Shown: positions 26,559-36,840, counted from the stretch's first letter. The stretch is 64,000 bases of DNA from Polaromonas sp047303325 (GCF_047303325.1 NZ_JBKBEX010000002.1:62001-126000); one strand, 5' to 3'. The notes: a model not told the origin generated them from the sequence alone. Translations and numbers: made by a program.

Positions 26559-26592
26559 CCTGAAAAGCCACAGGGCCTTTTCAGGTTCTTTT
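26559..26592 (+). terminator. Terminator-like hairpin between acpP and fabF
   Basis: CCTGAAAA (26559-26566) pairs with TTTTCAGG (26578-26585), extended by GCC/GGC around an ACAG loop, then TTCTTTT. It probably trims the abundant acpP transcript while allowing some read-through into fabF. Confidence 0.65.
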
Positions 26593-26604
26593 CAGGATTT
26601 CTGA

Positions 26605-27849
26605 ATGAGCCGTCGTCGTGTCGTCGTGACAGGTCTGGGTTGCGTCAGCCCGGTAGGTAATACCGTGGCCGAATCCTGGGCCAATCTTCTTGCCGGCAAG
26701 CCCGGGATTGATCTTGTCACCGGGTTTGATGCCAGCAACCTCGCCTGCAAATTCGCCGGCGAGGTCAAGGGCTTCAACATCGCGGACTACATCCCCGAAA
26801 AAGAAGCCCGGCACATGGACCGGTTCATCCACCTGGGCCTGGCCGCGGCCTGCCAGGCGGTGGCCGATAGCGGCTTGCCGACCGGCGAGGCACTTGATGG
26901 CGAGCTGGCCACGCGTATAGGCTGCAATATCGGTTCGGGAATCGGCGGCTTGCCCATGATCGAGCAGATGCATTCCGAACTGGTCAATCGCGGCCCGCGC
27001 CGGATATCTCCGTTTTTTGTGCCCGCCTCGATCATCAACATGATCTCGGGGCATGTGTCCATCAAGTTCGGCTTCAAGGGCCCGAACGTCGCGGTCGTTA
27101 CGGCCTGCACCACCGGCCTTCACGCGATCGGCCTGTCGGCCCGCATGATTGAGTACGGTGATTGCGACGTCATGGTGGCCGGCGGCGCGGAATCCTGCGT
27201 GTCGCCCCTGGGCATAGGCGGCTTCGCGGCAGCCCGTGCTTTGTCCACCCGCAACGAAGACCCGAAAACGGCCTCGCGTCCCTGGGACAAGGATCGCGAC
27301 GGTTTTGTGCTGGGTGAGGGCGGCGGCGTGCTGGTGCTCGAAGAGTACGAACACGCCAAGGCCCGCGGCGCAAAAATTTATGCCGAGCTGACCGGCTTCG
27401 GCATGAGCGCCGATGCGTACCACATGACCGCGCCCGACATCGACGGCCCGCGCCGCTCCATGGTGATGGCCCTGAAGAACGCCGGTGTCAACGCCGACGA
27501 GGTCCAATACCTTAATGCGCACGGCACGTCCACGCCGCTGGGCGACCTTAACGAGACCAATGCCATCAAGGCGGCTTTCGGCGACCATGCTAAAAAGCTG
27601 ATGGTCAGCTCCACCAAATCCATGACCGGCCACCTGCTGGGCGGGGCCGGCGGCATTGAATCGGTGTTTACCGTGCTCTCTCTGCACCATCAGAAGATCC
27701 CGCCGACCATCAATATCTTCAACCAGGACCCCGAGTGCGACCTCGACTACTGCGCCAATACCGCGCGTGACGCCAGGATCGAAGTTGCCGTGAAAAACAA
27801 CTTCGGCTTCGGCGGCACCAACGGTACGTTGGTTTTCAAGCGCGCCTGA
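26605..27849 (+). CDS. fabF: 3-oxoacyl-ACP synthase II
   Basis: An elongating condensing enzyme of 414 residues. The catalytic Cys168 (VVTACTTGLHA), His306 (LNAHGTSTPLGD) and His343 (MTGHLLGGAGG) are present, together with the C-terminal NNFGFGGTNGTLVF. It is the last fab gene here. Its TGA is immediately followed by the TTG of the next gene, with no gap. Confidence 0.97.
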   Translation: MSRRRVVVTGLGCVSPVGNTVAESWANLLAGKPGIDLVTGFDASNLACKFAGEVKGFNIADYIPEKEARHMDRFIHLGLAAACQAVADSGLPTGEALDGELATRIGCNIGSGIGGLPMIEQMHSELVNRGPRRISPFFVPASIINMISGHVSIKFGFKGPNVAVVTACTTGLHAIGLSARMIEYGDCDVMVAGGAESCVSPLGIGGFAAARALSTRNEDPKTASRPWDKDRDGFVLGEGGGVLVLEEYEHAKARGAKIYAELTGFGMSADAYHMTAPDIDGPRRSMVMALKNAGVNADEVQYLNAHGTSTPLGDLNETNAIKAAFGDHAKKLMVSSTKSMTGHLLGGAGGIESVFTVLSLHHQKIPPTINIFNQDPECDLDYCANTARDARIEVAVKNNFGFGGTNGTLVFKRA

Positions 27850-28368
27850 TTGGTACCCGCGCTCCGCAAGCCCTTGGCCACGCACAACGCCCCTCCGGTT
27901 GTTTATCCGTTGGGGCGTTCGCGTTTTCTGGGCGCGCTCTTGCTGGGCCTGTGGCTTTGCGGCCTGTTGCTGACCCTGCTTTGGTTGTTCCAGGGTGCGG
28001 GGCGGCTCGACTGGCGTATCGCGCTGGCGCTTGTTTGTGTTGCCGCAGCCGGTGCAGCGGCCTATATCGGGTGGCGAAACGCCCCGGCAGGCCAGCTTGC
28101 CTGGGACGGCGAGGTCTGGCGCTGGGAAAGCCCGGGCTACCAGGCCGGTGTTGCCGAATACGGCCTGTCGATCCTGGCTGATTTCCAGAACATCTTGCTG
28201 CTGCGGCTTGAAAACCAGGCCCACGCCTGTTTATGGCTCTGGATGGAGCGGCGCAGCATGCCCGAGCGCTGGCTGGACTTGCGCAGGGCGGTTTATTCGC
28301 CGCACAAAGCAGCTGTGGCAGTATCGGGGGCTATGCACTCCTTAGACGGCGGGCCAAACCCTTCATGA
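27850..28368 (+). CDS. Membrane protein between fabF and rpoE, YgfX-like
   Basis: A 172-residue protein with two membrane helices at about 27-49 and 57-75 and a soluble C-terminal part (LRLENQAHACLWLWMERRSMPERWLDLRRAV). The architecture and the WLDLRRAVYS block recall the YgfX/CptA family, but the match is weak. Translation would start at TTG 27850 directly after the fabF stop. It ends by overlapping rpoE by four bases (ATGA). That coupling suggests that fabF or this gene carries the transcript into the sigma-E operon. Confidence 0.5.
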   Translation: MVPALRKPLATHNAPPVVYPLGRSRFLGALLLGLWLCGLLLTLLWLFQGAGRLDWRIALALVCVAAAGAAAYIGWRNAPAGQLAWDGEVWRWESPGYQAGVAEYGLSILADFQNILLLRLENQAHACLWLWMERRSMPERWLDLRRAVYSPHKAAVAVSGAMHSLDGGPNPS

Positions 28369-29009
28369 GCGCCGACCTGCCACTTTTGCCGCTTGAAAAA
28401 GCCACCGACAGCGACGCCATGCTGGTCGAGCGCACGGTCGCGGGCGACCAGAAAGCCTATGAGCTGCTGGTCATCAAATACCAGCGGCGCATCCAGCGCC
28501 TGATAGGCCGCATGGTCCGCGACGTGGATCTGGTGGAGGACATCGCCCAGGAAACGTTTATCCGGGCCTACCGGGCCCTGGCGCAGTTCAGGGGTGAGGC
28601 CCAGTTTTACACCTGGTTGTACCGGATCGCGGTGAATACTGCGAAAAAAGCCCTGATGGACCTCAAACGGGACCCGACCGTTTCCGAAAATGCCTTCAAA
28701 TCGGGCCAAAGCGACGAAAGCGATGAAACTTCCCCGCTGGAAAACGAACTAACAAGCTCGGAAACGCCGGATGCCGTGCTGGCCAGCAAGGAAATCGCGG
28801 AAATCATCAATGCCGCCATGGAAGCCTTGCCGGAGGAGCTCCGCCAGGCCATCACCCTGCGTGAAATCGAAGGGTTGAGCTATGAAGAGATCTCGGAGGC
28901 CATGGATTGCCCCATAGGCACGGTGCGGTCCCGGATTTTCAGGGCGCGTGAAGCGATTTCGCAGAAGGTAAAGCCTTTGCTGGAAAACCAGAGCGGCAAG
29001 CGCTGGTAA
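28365..29009 (+). CDS. rpoE: RNA polymerase sigma-E factor (RpoE/AlgU)
   Basis: An ECF sigma factor of 214 residues that directs the envelope stress regulon. Region 2 is DIAQETFIRAYRALAQFRGEA with YTWLYRIAVNTAKK, an acidic linker spans about 105-135, and region 4 is EGLSYEEISEAMDCPIGTVRSRI. The ATG at 28365 matches the family N-terminus; longer reading frames upstream overlap the preceding gene. It is followed by its anti-sigma genes. Confidence 0.96.
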   Translation: MSADLPLLPLEKATDSDAMLVERTVAGDQKAYELLVIKYQRRIQRLIGRMVRDVDLVEDIAQETFIRAYRALAQFRGEAQFYTWLYRIAVNTAKKALMDLKRDPTVSENAFKSGQSDESDETSPLENELTSSETPDAVLASKEIAEIINAAMEALPEELRQAITLREIEGLSYEEISEAMDCPIGTVRSRIFRAREAISQKVKPLLENQSGKRW

Positions 29010-29033
29010 GGCCGCGGCAGCCAGGAGCCATCC

Positions 29034-29684
29034 ATGAACCCCACGAATACCAAGAACATCATGAAACCGTCTATGCAAACCAGCGAACTCATGTCCGCCC
29101 TGGCCGATGGGCAGCTGGGCGGGGAAGACTTTGCGGCCGCGCTTCACGCCAGCCGGCACGATGATTCGGCGGTCGCGTGCTGGGCCACCTATCACCTGAT
29201 CGGCGATGCGCTGCGTTCCTCCCATGATGCGCGCGGCGCGGACCCGGCATTTCTCAGCCGCCTGAACCAGCGCCTGGCACAGGAAGCCTCGCCGGCCTCT
29301 GTCCCTCGTCACGTCCCGCCGGCTGTCCAGCATTTGCCTGCGGCCCTGCCTGATCACCGCAGCTCGGCTGCCAACGACGGCGAGTTCCGCTGGAAGCTGG
29401 TGGCGGGCTTTGCCTCGCTCGCGGCGGTGTCCGCCATCGCATGGAATGCCGCCGGCCTGCTGGCCCCGGCCGTCGCGCCGCAGCTGGCCCAGGCGCCCAC
29501 TTCCCCCACTTCTGCCCAGCAGGTGGTGGTGGTCGCTTCGCCTCAAGGCCCCGTGGTGCGCGATGCACGGCTTGAGGAACTGCTGGCCGCGCACAAACAG
29601 CTGGGCGGCACCTCGGCCCTGCAGGAGCCTTCGGGCTTTCTGCGCAATGCCACTTTCGAGACGCCCCGCAATGCGGCGCGCTGA
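29034..29684 (+). CDS. rseA: Anti-sigma-E factor RseA (MucA-like)
   Basis: Holds sigma-E inactive at the inner membrane. The 216-residue protein shows the anti-sigma domain SELMSALADGQLGGEDFAAAL with CWATYHLIGDALRS near the N-terminus. It has one membrane helix at about 123-142 (LVAGFASLAAVSAIAWNAAG) and a periplasmic tail. A strong AGGAG precedes the ATG. In-frame Met codons at 11 and 14 are alternatives. Confidence 0.9.
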   Translation: MNPTNTKNIMKPSMQTSELMSALADGQLGGEDFAAALHASRHDDSAVACWATYHLIGDALRSSHDARGADPAFLSRLNQRLAQEASPASVPRHVPPAVQHLPAALPDHRSSAANDGEFRWKLVAGFASLAAVSAIAWNAAGLLAPAVAPQLAQAPTSPTSAQQVVVVASPQGPVVRDARLEELLAAHKQLGGTSALQEPSGFLRNATFETPRNAAR

Positions 29685-29720
29685 GCGCAGGCTGCACCGC
29701 TACCGGGCTTTGGCGACACC

Positions 29721-30734
29721 ATGAACCTCAAGCTACTCCGTCTTCTCGCCCTGGCAGGATGCACCTTGCCGGCCGTGGGCTACGTGGCGGCGCAGGCTAC
29801 GCCTGCCCCCGCAGCATCGGCCGTGGAATCCCGCAGCATCAACGACTGGCTGATGCGCATGCATGAGGCCTCCCGAAAGCGTTCCTACATCGGCACCTTT
29901 GTGGTCTCGTCGGGCGGTGCCATGTCCAGCGCCAAGATCTGGCATGTCTGCGAGGGCGACCAGCAGATGGAGCGGGTCGAGACACTCACGGGCGCGCCGC
30001 GCTCCATCTTTCGCCACAACGACCAGGTGGTCACCTTCATGCCCGACCACAAGGTGGTCCGCAGTGAAAAGCGCGAGTCGCTGGGCATGTTCCCGCAACT
30101 GCTGCAGTCGGCCGACGGCCGTATTGCCGATTACTACAAGGTCAAGCAGGAGGGCGCCGAGCGCGTGGCCGGCGTCGAAGCCGACATCGTGCTGCTGGTG
30201 CCCAAGGACAATATGCGCTTTGGTTACCGTGTCTGGACCGAGCAGAAAAAAGGCCTGGTCGTGAAGCTGCAGACGCTGGACACCGACGGCAAGGTGCTGG
30301 AGCAGGCGGCGTTTTCCGAGTTGCAGCTCGATGCCCCGGTCAAGATGGACAAGCTGCTGCAGATGATGGGCAAAGTCGAAGGCTACCGTGTCGAGAAACC
30401 GGTCCTGGTAAAAACCACCGCCAGCGCCGAAGGCTGGGTCCTGAAGGCGCCGGTGGCGGGCTTCAAGCCCATGAGTTGCTACAAGCGGCCGGCGACCGCC
30501 AATCCGGTGCCCGGCGAGGAACCCCTGCAATGGATTTTTTCGGACGGCCTGGCCTCGGTGTCCGTCTTTGTGGAGCCCTTTGACCGGCAACGCCACGAGA
30601 GAGAGTCCAGCCTGTCGATGGGCGCCACGCAGACCATCACCCGCCAGCTCGACACTTATTGGGTCACCGTCATGGGTGAAGTCCCCATGGCTACCCTGAA
30701 GCTCTTTGCCAATGGCCTGGAGCGCAAGAAATAA
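29721..30734 (+). CDS. rseB: Sigma-E regulatory protein RseB (MucB-like)
   Basis: A periplasmic protein of 337 residues that binds RseA and protects it from DegS-type cleavage. It has a signal peptide with cleavage near AAQA (22-26), then the MucB/RseB domains with SYIGTFVVSSGGAMSSAKI, FRHNDQVVTFMPDHKVV, VAGVEADIVLLVPKDNMRFGYRVW and a C-terminal domain from about 225. It follows rseA by 36 bases. Confidence 0.93.
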   Translation: MNLKLLRLLALAGCTLPAVGYVAAQATPAPAASAVESRSINDWLMRMHEASRKRSYIGTFVVSSGGAMSSAKIWHVCEGDQQMERVETLTGAPRSIFRHNDQVVTFMPDHKVVRSEKRESLGMFPQLLQSADGRIADYYKVKQEGAERVAGVEADIVLLVPKDNMRFGYRVWTEQKKGLVVKLQTLDTDGKVLEQAAFSELQLDAPVKMDKLLQMMGKVEGYRVEKPVLVKTTASAEGWVLKAPVAGFKPMSCYKRPATANPVPGEEPLQWIFSDGLASVSVFVEPFDRQRHERESSLSMGATQTITRQLDTYWVTVMGEVPMATLKLFANGLERKK

Positions 30735-30814
30735 TATGCCCTGGCGCTCCCGCTGCCGGCTTCCCCCCGGCGAGCTGGTTCGCCTGATGACCCCTATTTT
30801 TGACGAGGCTGACG

Positions 30815-32272
30815 ATGCTTGAATTGAACTGGAAACCCCTGCGCTCCTGCCTGACCGCCGGTCTGGTGGCGGCTGCCGCAGTCGCTACGCTGGTGCCCGT
30901 GGCCCCGACCTGGGCGCAAACCCGCACATTGCCCGATTTCACCGACCTGGTGGAGCAGGTCGGCCCGTCGGTGGTCAATATCCGCACCCTGGAAAAAGCC
31001 AAGCCCTCGGCCGGCGGAAGCGCCGATGAGCAGATGCTGGAGTTCTTCAAGCGCTTCGGCATCCCGGTCCCGCCCAATATGCCGCGCGTGCCGCGGCCCG
31101 ACCGCGGGCAACCCGACGAAGACCAGCCGCGCGGCGTGGGTTCCGGTTTCATCCTGACGGCGGACGGCTTCGTCATGACCAACGCCCACGTGGTGGAGGG
31201 CGCCGATGAGGTTCTCGTCACCCTGGCGGACAAGCGCGAGTTCAAGGCCAAGATCATCGGCGCCGACAAGCGCAGCGACGTGGCCGTGGTCAAGATCGAG
31301 GCGACCGGCCTGCCGGCCGTCAAGATCGGCGATATCAACCGCCTCAAGGTGGGCGAATGGGTGATGGCCATAGGCTCGCCCTTCGGCCTTGAGAACACCG
31401 TGACGGCGGGCATCGTGAGCGCCAAGCAGCGCGACACCGGCGACTACCTGCCCTTCATCCAGACCGACGTGGCCATCAACCCGGGCAACTCCGGCGGCCC
31501 GCTGATCAATATGCGCGGCGAAGTGGTGGGCATCAACAGCCAGATCTATTCGCGCTCGGGCGGTTTCCAGGGTATCTCCTTTGCCATCCCCATCGATGAG
31601 GCCGCCCGCGTATCCGACCAGCTGCGCAGCAGCGGCAGGGTCACGCGCGGCCGTATCGGCGTGCAGATCGACCAGGTCACCAAGGACGTGGCGGAATCCA
31701 TAGGCCTGGGCAAGGCCCAGGGCGCTCTGGTCCGCGGCGTTGAAAGCGGCGCACCCGCCGAAAAAGCCGGCATCGAGGCCGGCGACATCATCATCAAGTT
31801 CGACGGCAAGCCCATCGAAAAATCCAGCGACCTGCCGCGCATGGTCGGCAACGTGAAGCCCGGCACCAAGGCCGTGGTGACCGTCTTCAGGCGCGGCGCG
31901 AGCAAGGACCTCTCGGTCACCATCGGCGAGGTCGAGCCTGAAAAGCCGGCACGCAAGGCTTCGGGCCCCGAACCCAAGGCGCCGGCCGTGGGTGCGGCCC
32001 AGGCGCTGGGCCTGGTGGTCAGCGAAGTGAGCGATGCGCAGAAGAAGGAACTCAAGATCAAGGGCGGCGTCAAGGTGGACACAGCCGAAGCCGCGGCTTC
32101 GCGCGCAGGGCTTCGCGAGGGCGACGTGATCGTGGCCATCGCCAATTCGGAAGTCACCAGCGTCAAGGAATTCGAAGCGGCCCTTGCCAAGATCGACAAG
32201 ACCAAAGCCATCAATGTGCTGTTCCGCCGCGGTGAATGGGCGCAGTACGCGCTGATCCGGCCCGCGCGTTAA
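30815..32272 (+). CDS. mucD: Periplasmic serine protease MucD (DegP/HtrA family)
   Basis: A 485-residue protease/chaperone for misfolded envelope proteins. It has a signal peptide ending near TWAQ (residue 35). The trypsin-like domain carries His125 (TNAHVVEGA), Asp155 (RSDVAVVKI) and Ser226 (GNSGGPL). Two PDZ domains follow (about 290-380 and 400-480). The ATG at 30815 is chosen over a TTG five codons upstream because GAGG lies six bases before it. It closes the rpoE-rseA-rseB-mucD stress module and is followed by a terminator. Confidence 0.95.
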   Translation: MLELNWKPLRSCLTAGLVAAAAVATLVPVAPTWAQTRTLPDFTDLVEQVGPSVVNIRTLEKAKPSAGGSADEQMLEFFKRFGIPVPPNMPRVPRPDRGQPDEDQPRGVGSGFILTADGFVMTNAHVVEGADEVLVTLADKREFKAKIIGADKRSDVAVVKIEATGLPAVKIGDINRLKVGEWVMAIGSPFGLENTVTAGIVSAKQRDTGDYLPFIQTDVAINPGNSGGPLINMRGEVVGINSQIYSRSGGFQGISFAIPIDEAARVSDQLRSSGRVTRGRIGVQIDQVTKDVAESIGLGKAQGALVRGVESGAPAEKAGIEAGDIIIKFDGKPIEKSSDLPRMVGNVKPGTKAVVTVFRRGASKDLSVTIGEVEPEKPARKASGPEPKAPAVGAAQALGLVVSEVSDAQKKELKIKGGVKVDTAEAAASRAGLREGDVIVAIANSEVTSVKEFEAALAKIDKTKAINVLFRRGEWAQYALIRPAR

Positions 32273-32363
32273 ACCGGCATCGCAGGGCCCGTCCCAGGTT
32301 GAACCACCGGGCCCGTTCTCGTTCAGGCCGGGCCCCGTGCCCTGGCACCGAGAGCCGCCGACG

Positions 32364-32426
32364 GGCCCGGAAGGCCCCCATACCCTGCTGGGGTTTATGG
32401 GTTTTGCCGGCATCCGGGCCTTTTTT
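32364..32426 (+). terminator. Terminator after mucD
   Basis: GGCCCGGA (32364-32371) pairs with TCCGGGCC (32413-32420), followed by six T. The 41-base interior contains its own CCCCA/TGGGG hairpin. It is branched, but the end is a typical intrinsic terminator. Confidence 0.65.
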
Positions 32427-32787
32427 AAGCTCCCCAAAAATATATTTTTCGACGGCCCGGTACTTGCTTTTTGTTAGTGTTTACTTACAACGAAATCGAG
32501 TCACGGACGGATTTCGGTAGAATAGGGGCTTGCCTCTGTGTCTTTTGGATATATCGGGGACTCCAAAATCCCGCTTTCCAACTTGATTTTGGGTAATACA
32601 CACTGATCCACAGATCACCCACAAGTTGTTCAGAGACATGCAGTTTAAAAATGTGAATAAGTTGTGTATAAGATTCCTGTTGCTAGCCTGCAACGACAAA
32701 AATATGGCAATTTCGGGACTGTTCGGCTCTGGCTTTTTGCCTACAATGAAGTTCCAACTATCGCAGTTGCCATAGATTGTTGGTTCA
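32427..32787. other. AT-rich non-coding stretch before lepA with DnaA-box-like sites
   Basis: This stretch is clearly richer in A/T than its surroundings and holds no credible gene. It contains a 7-base inverted repeat (CGAAATC at 32491-32497 against 32510-32516) just before TAGAAT (32518-32523). A cluster of DnaA-box-like nonamers also lies here: perfect TTATNCACA matches on the minus strand at 32652-32660 and 32663-32671, and one-mismatch versions at 32594-32602 and 32604-32612. Any origin-like or regulatory role is inferred. No dnaA, dnaN or rpmH is in the window. Confidence 0.6.
32644..32672 (+). promoter_or_regulatory. Candidate promoter overlapping the DnaA-box-like sites
   Basis: TTTAAA (32644-32649) and TATAAG (32667-32672) are separated by exactly 17 bases. 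The two perfect DnaA-box-like nonamers lie inside it, one in the spacer and one over the -10. Transcription would start near 32679. Confidence 0.4.
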
Positions 32788-32818
32788 GGGCGCGTCGCTA
32801 ATCGACGCGCCCTTTTTT
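32679..32818 (+). ncRNA. Candidate small structured RNA ending at an orphan terminator
   Basis: A transcript of about 140 bases would begin at the promoter just upstream and end at the strong terminator 32788-32818. Its predicted folds are a small hairpin (TTGC/GCAA near 32680-32693), then a long hairpin. The long one closes with TATGGCAA against TTGCCATA (about 32704 and 32767), with an inner GGGACT/AGTTCC pair and a GGCTTTTTGCC tip. There is no ORF of note. It does not look like tmRNA, RNase P RNA or 6S RNA. It could instead be a leader that attenuates lepA. Confidence 0.35.
32788..32818 (+). terminator. Strong orphan intrinsic terminator upstream of lepA
   Basis: A perfect 10-base stem GGGCGCGTCG with its complement, loop CTAAT, is followed by six T. 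No coding gene ends before it: mucD stops 515 bases upstream and has its own terminator. It must therefore end a non-coding transcript or attenuate one that enters lepA. Confidence 0.88.
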
Positions 32819-32883
32819 ATGGCCCCTCGCGAATCGCACCCAATCTCTTCGCAATACTTTCAAGTACTTAGGCGTTCTCGTTG

Positions 32884-34694
<1,811 letters not shown>

Positions 34695-34695
<1 letters not shown>

Positions 34696-35681
34696 TGCGC
34701 GGCGCAATGAGCACGATCACGGCCGTGGTGCTGGCGGCCTTTGTGGGTTACGGCGCCGCCTGGTACTTCGGCATCGTCGAAGGCAACTTCTCCCTGCTGC
34801 TGTTCCTGGCATCGGTGGTCACCGGCATCTACTGGCTGGCCGAGCGCTTTTATTTCCTGCCGCAGCGCTACAGGGCCGCCGCGGCGCTAGAGGAAAGCGC
34901 CGCCAGGCGCCAGGCCGAGCTGGCCCAAAAAGGCATTACCCAGGTCGACAACAACAATCTCGGAGAAGCCCGCGCCCGGCTCATCATGCAGCCCTGGTGG
35001 CTGGACTGGACCGCCGGCCTGTTCCCGGTGATCGTGGTGGTTTTCCTGCTGCGCTCCTTCCTGTTCGAGCCCTTCAAGATCCCCTCCGGCTCGATGATCC
35101 CGACGCTGCTGATCAACGACCTGATCCTGGTCAACAAATTCCACTACGGCGTGCGCCTGCCCGTGCTGAACATCAAGGTCATCAACAACCAGAGCCCGCA
35201 GCGCGGCGACGTGATGGTGTTTCGCTACCCGCCCAAGCCCAGCCTGGACTACATCAAGCGCGTGGTCGGCGTGCCCGGGGACGAAGTGGCCTACATCAAC
35301 AAAAAGTTGACCATCAACGGCAAACCCCTGCCCAAGACGCCGTTGCCGGATTTCTTTGACGAGGACGTGCTGCGCTACGCCAAGCAATTCGAAGAGGTCA
35401 ACGGCGGCAAGAAATACCGCCTGCTCAATGACGACACACGGCGCGCCGGACTGGACGAGCGTGAGGTCATGGACTTTCCTTTCAAGCAAAATTGCCGTTA
35501 CAGTAGCGAAGGCATGGTCTGCAAGGTGCCTGAGGGGCAGTACTTCATGATGGGCGACAACCGCGATAATTCGCAGGATTCGCGCTATTGGGGCTTTGTC
35601 CCGGAGGCCAATATCGTGGGTAAGGCCTTTTTTGTCTGGATGAATTTCGGCAACCTCAAACGTATCGGCTCTTTCGAATAG
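34695..35681 (+). CDS. lepB: Signal peptidase I
   Basis: Cleaves signal peptides of exported proteins at the outer face of the inner membrane. The 328-residue protein has N-terminal helices at about 8-26 and 32-50, with another hydrophobic segment at 107-120. The catalytic Ser133 (PSGSMIPTL) and Lys188 (YIKRVVGVPGD) are 55 apart, as in E. coli (91 and 146). The late GDNRDNSQDSRYWGFV box is present. The ATG lies within the lepA stop; an in-frame ATG four codons later could also be used. Confidence 0.96.
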
Positions 35682-35748
35682 CAATATGGGCGGCAGCGCC
35701 GTCCGGGACGGCGGGCCGGAGGGTTTTCTAGTCAGAGCAGGAGAAAAA

Positions 35749-36090
35749 ATGAAACATCAGCAACGCGGCATTTCCTTCATCGGCCTTCTGTTTTTCTGCG
35801 TCATCCTGGTCTGCGCGGGGATTCTGGCCGCCCAGGTTTTCCCCACGCTGGTTGAGCTCCAGGCCATCACCAAGGCCGTCAACAAGGCCAGGGACGGCAA
35901 TACCGTCGTTGAAGTCCGCACCATCTTCGACAAGGCGGCGCAGATTGACGACATCAAGTCCATCAGCGGCAAGGACCTGGAAGTGACCAAGGAAGGCGAC
36001 AAAACCGTGGTGTCCTTCGCCTACAACAAGGAAATCCACATGGCCGGCCCCGCCTTCTTGCTGCTCAAGTACAGCGGCAAATCCAAATAA
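35749..36090 (+). CDS. DUF4845 family membrane protein
   Basis: A 113-residue protein with a type II-like hydrophobic N-terminus (GISFIGLLFFCVILVCAGIL, a pilin-like segment) and a small soluble domain. The family is typical between lepB and rnc in betaproteobacteria and its function is unknown. The ATG at 35749 has AGGAG before it and matches the family start, so I use it rather than the longer frame from 35686. The TAA abuts the GTG of rnc. Confidence 0.8.
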   Translation: MKHQQRGISFIGLLFFCVILVCAGILAAQVFPTLVELQAITKAVNKARDGNTVVEVRTIFDKAAQIDDIKSISGKDLEVTKEGDKTVVSFAYNKEIHMAGPAFLLLKYSGKSK

Positions 36091-36792
36091 GTGCGAGCCA
36101 GCGCCACCTCGAGCCCGGGCCTGCCGGCGCTGCAAAAGCGCCTGGAGCATGAGTTCTCCAACCCCAAACTGCTGCTGCAGGCACTGACGCACCGCAGTTT
36201 TTCGTCCGACCACAACGAGCGCATCGAGTTTCTGGGCGATTCCGTCCTGAACCTGGCGGTGGCCGGCCTGCTCTATGAACAACTGAGCGAGCTGCCCGAA
36301 GGCGACCTGTCGCGCGTGCGCGCCAACCTGGTCAAGCAGGACACCCTGCACAAGTTGGCGGTCGGGCTGGGCCTGCCCGAGATGGTGCGTCTGGGCGAGG
36401 GCGAGGCCAAGTCCGGCGGCCACAAGCGGCCCTCCATTCTTGCCGACGCGCTGGAGGCCGTGATAGGCGCGGTCTACCTCGACGCAGGCTTTGACACCGC
36501 CGCGCGGCTGGTGCATCGACTCTTCAAGGATGTCGAGATCAACCCCCAGATGCAGGCCATCGGCAAGGACCCCAAGACCGAATTGCAGGAGTGGCTGCAA
36601 GGGCGCAAAATGAACCTGCCCATCTACCGCGTGGTGGGCACCATGGGTGCCGCCCACAAGCAGACCTTCGACGTCGAGTGTGAAATCGCGGAGTTCGGGC
36701 GGGCCGAGCGCGGCATAGGCGGTTCGCGCCGGGCCGGCGAGCAGGCTGCCGCAGCAGCCATGCTGATGTTTGTCAAGACACTGGAATCCTGA
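36091..36792 (+). CDS. rnc: Ribonuclease III
   Basis: A double-strand-specific endoribonuclease for rRNA and mRNA processing. The 233-residue protein has the signature HNERIEFLGDSVLNLAVA (41-58), the second acidic motif ADALEAVIGAVYLD (near 117-130) and a C-terminal dsRNA-binding domain starting at DPKTELQEWLQ. The start is GTG directly after the preceding TAA. The lepB-rnc-era-recO order is the classic one. Confidence 0.96.
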   Translation: MRASATSSPGLPALQKRLEHEFSNPKLLLQALTHRSFSSDHNERIEFLGDSVLNLAVAGLLYEQLSELPEGDLSRVRANLVKQDTLHKLAVGLGLPEMVRLGEGEAKSGGHKRPSILADALEAVIGAVYLDAGFDTAARLVHRLFKDVEINPQMQAIGKDPKTELQEWLQGRKMNLPIYRVVGTMGAAHKQTFDVECEIAEFGRAERGIGGSRRAGEQAAAAAMLMFVKTLES

Positions 36793-36840
36793 CTCCAAGC
36801 CTGCCGCCGCCCAGAGGCTGCGGGCCAACACACCAAAATT

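Noticed and set aside
32679..32818. tmRNA, RNase P RNA or 6S RNA
   Set aside because: I could not find the conserved core sequences of these RNAs, and the length is too short for tmRNA or RNase P RNA.
32440..32820. Chromosomal origin of replication
   Set aside because: AT-rich with DnaA-box-like sites, but there is no dnaA, dnaN, gyrB, rpmH or parAB nearby, and genes on both sides run the same way. Kept only as a binding-site cluster.
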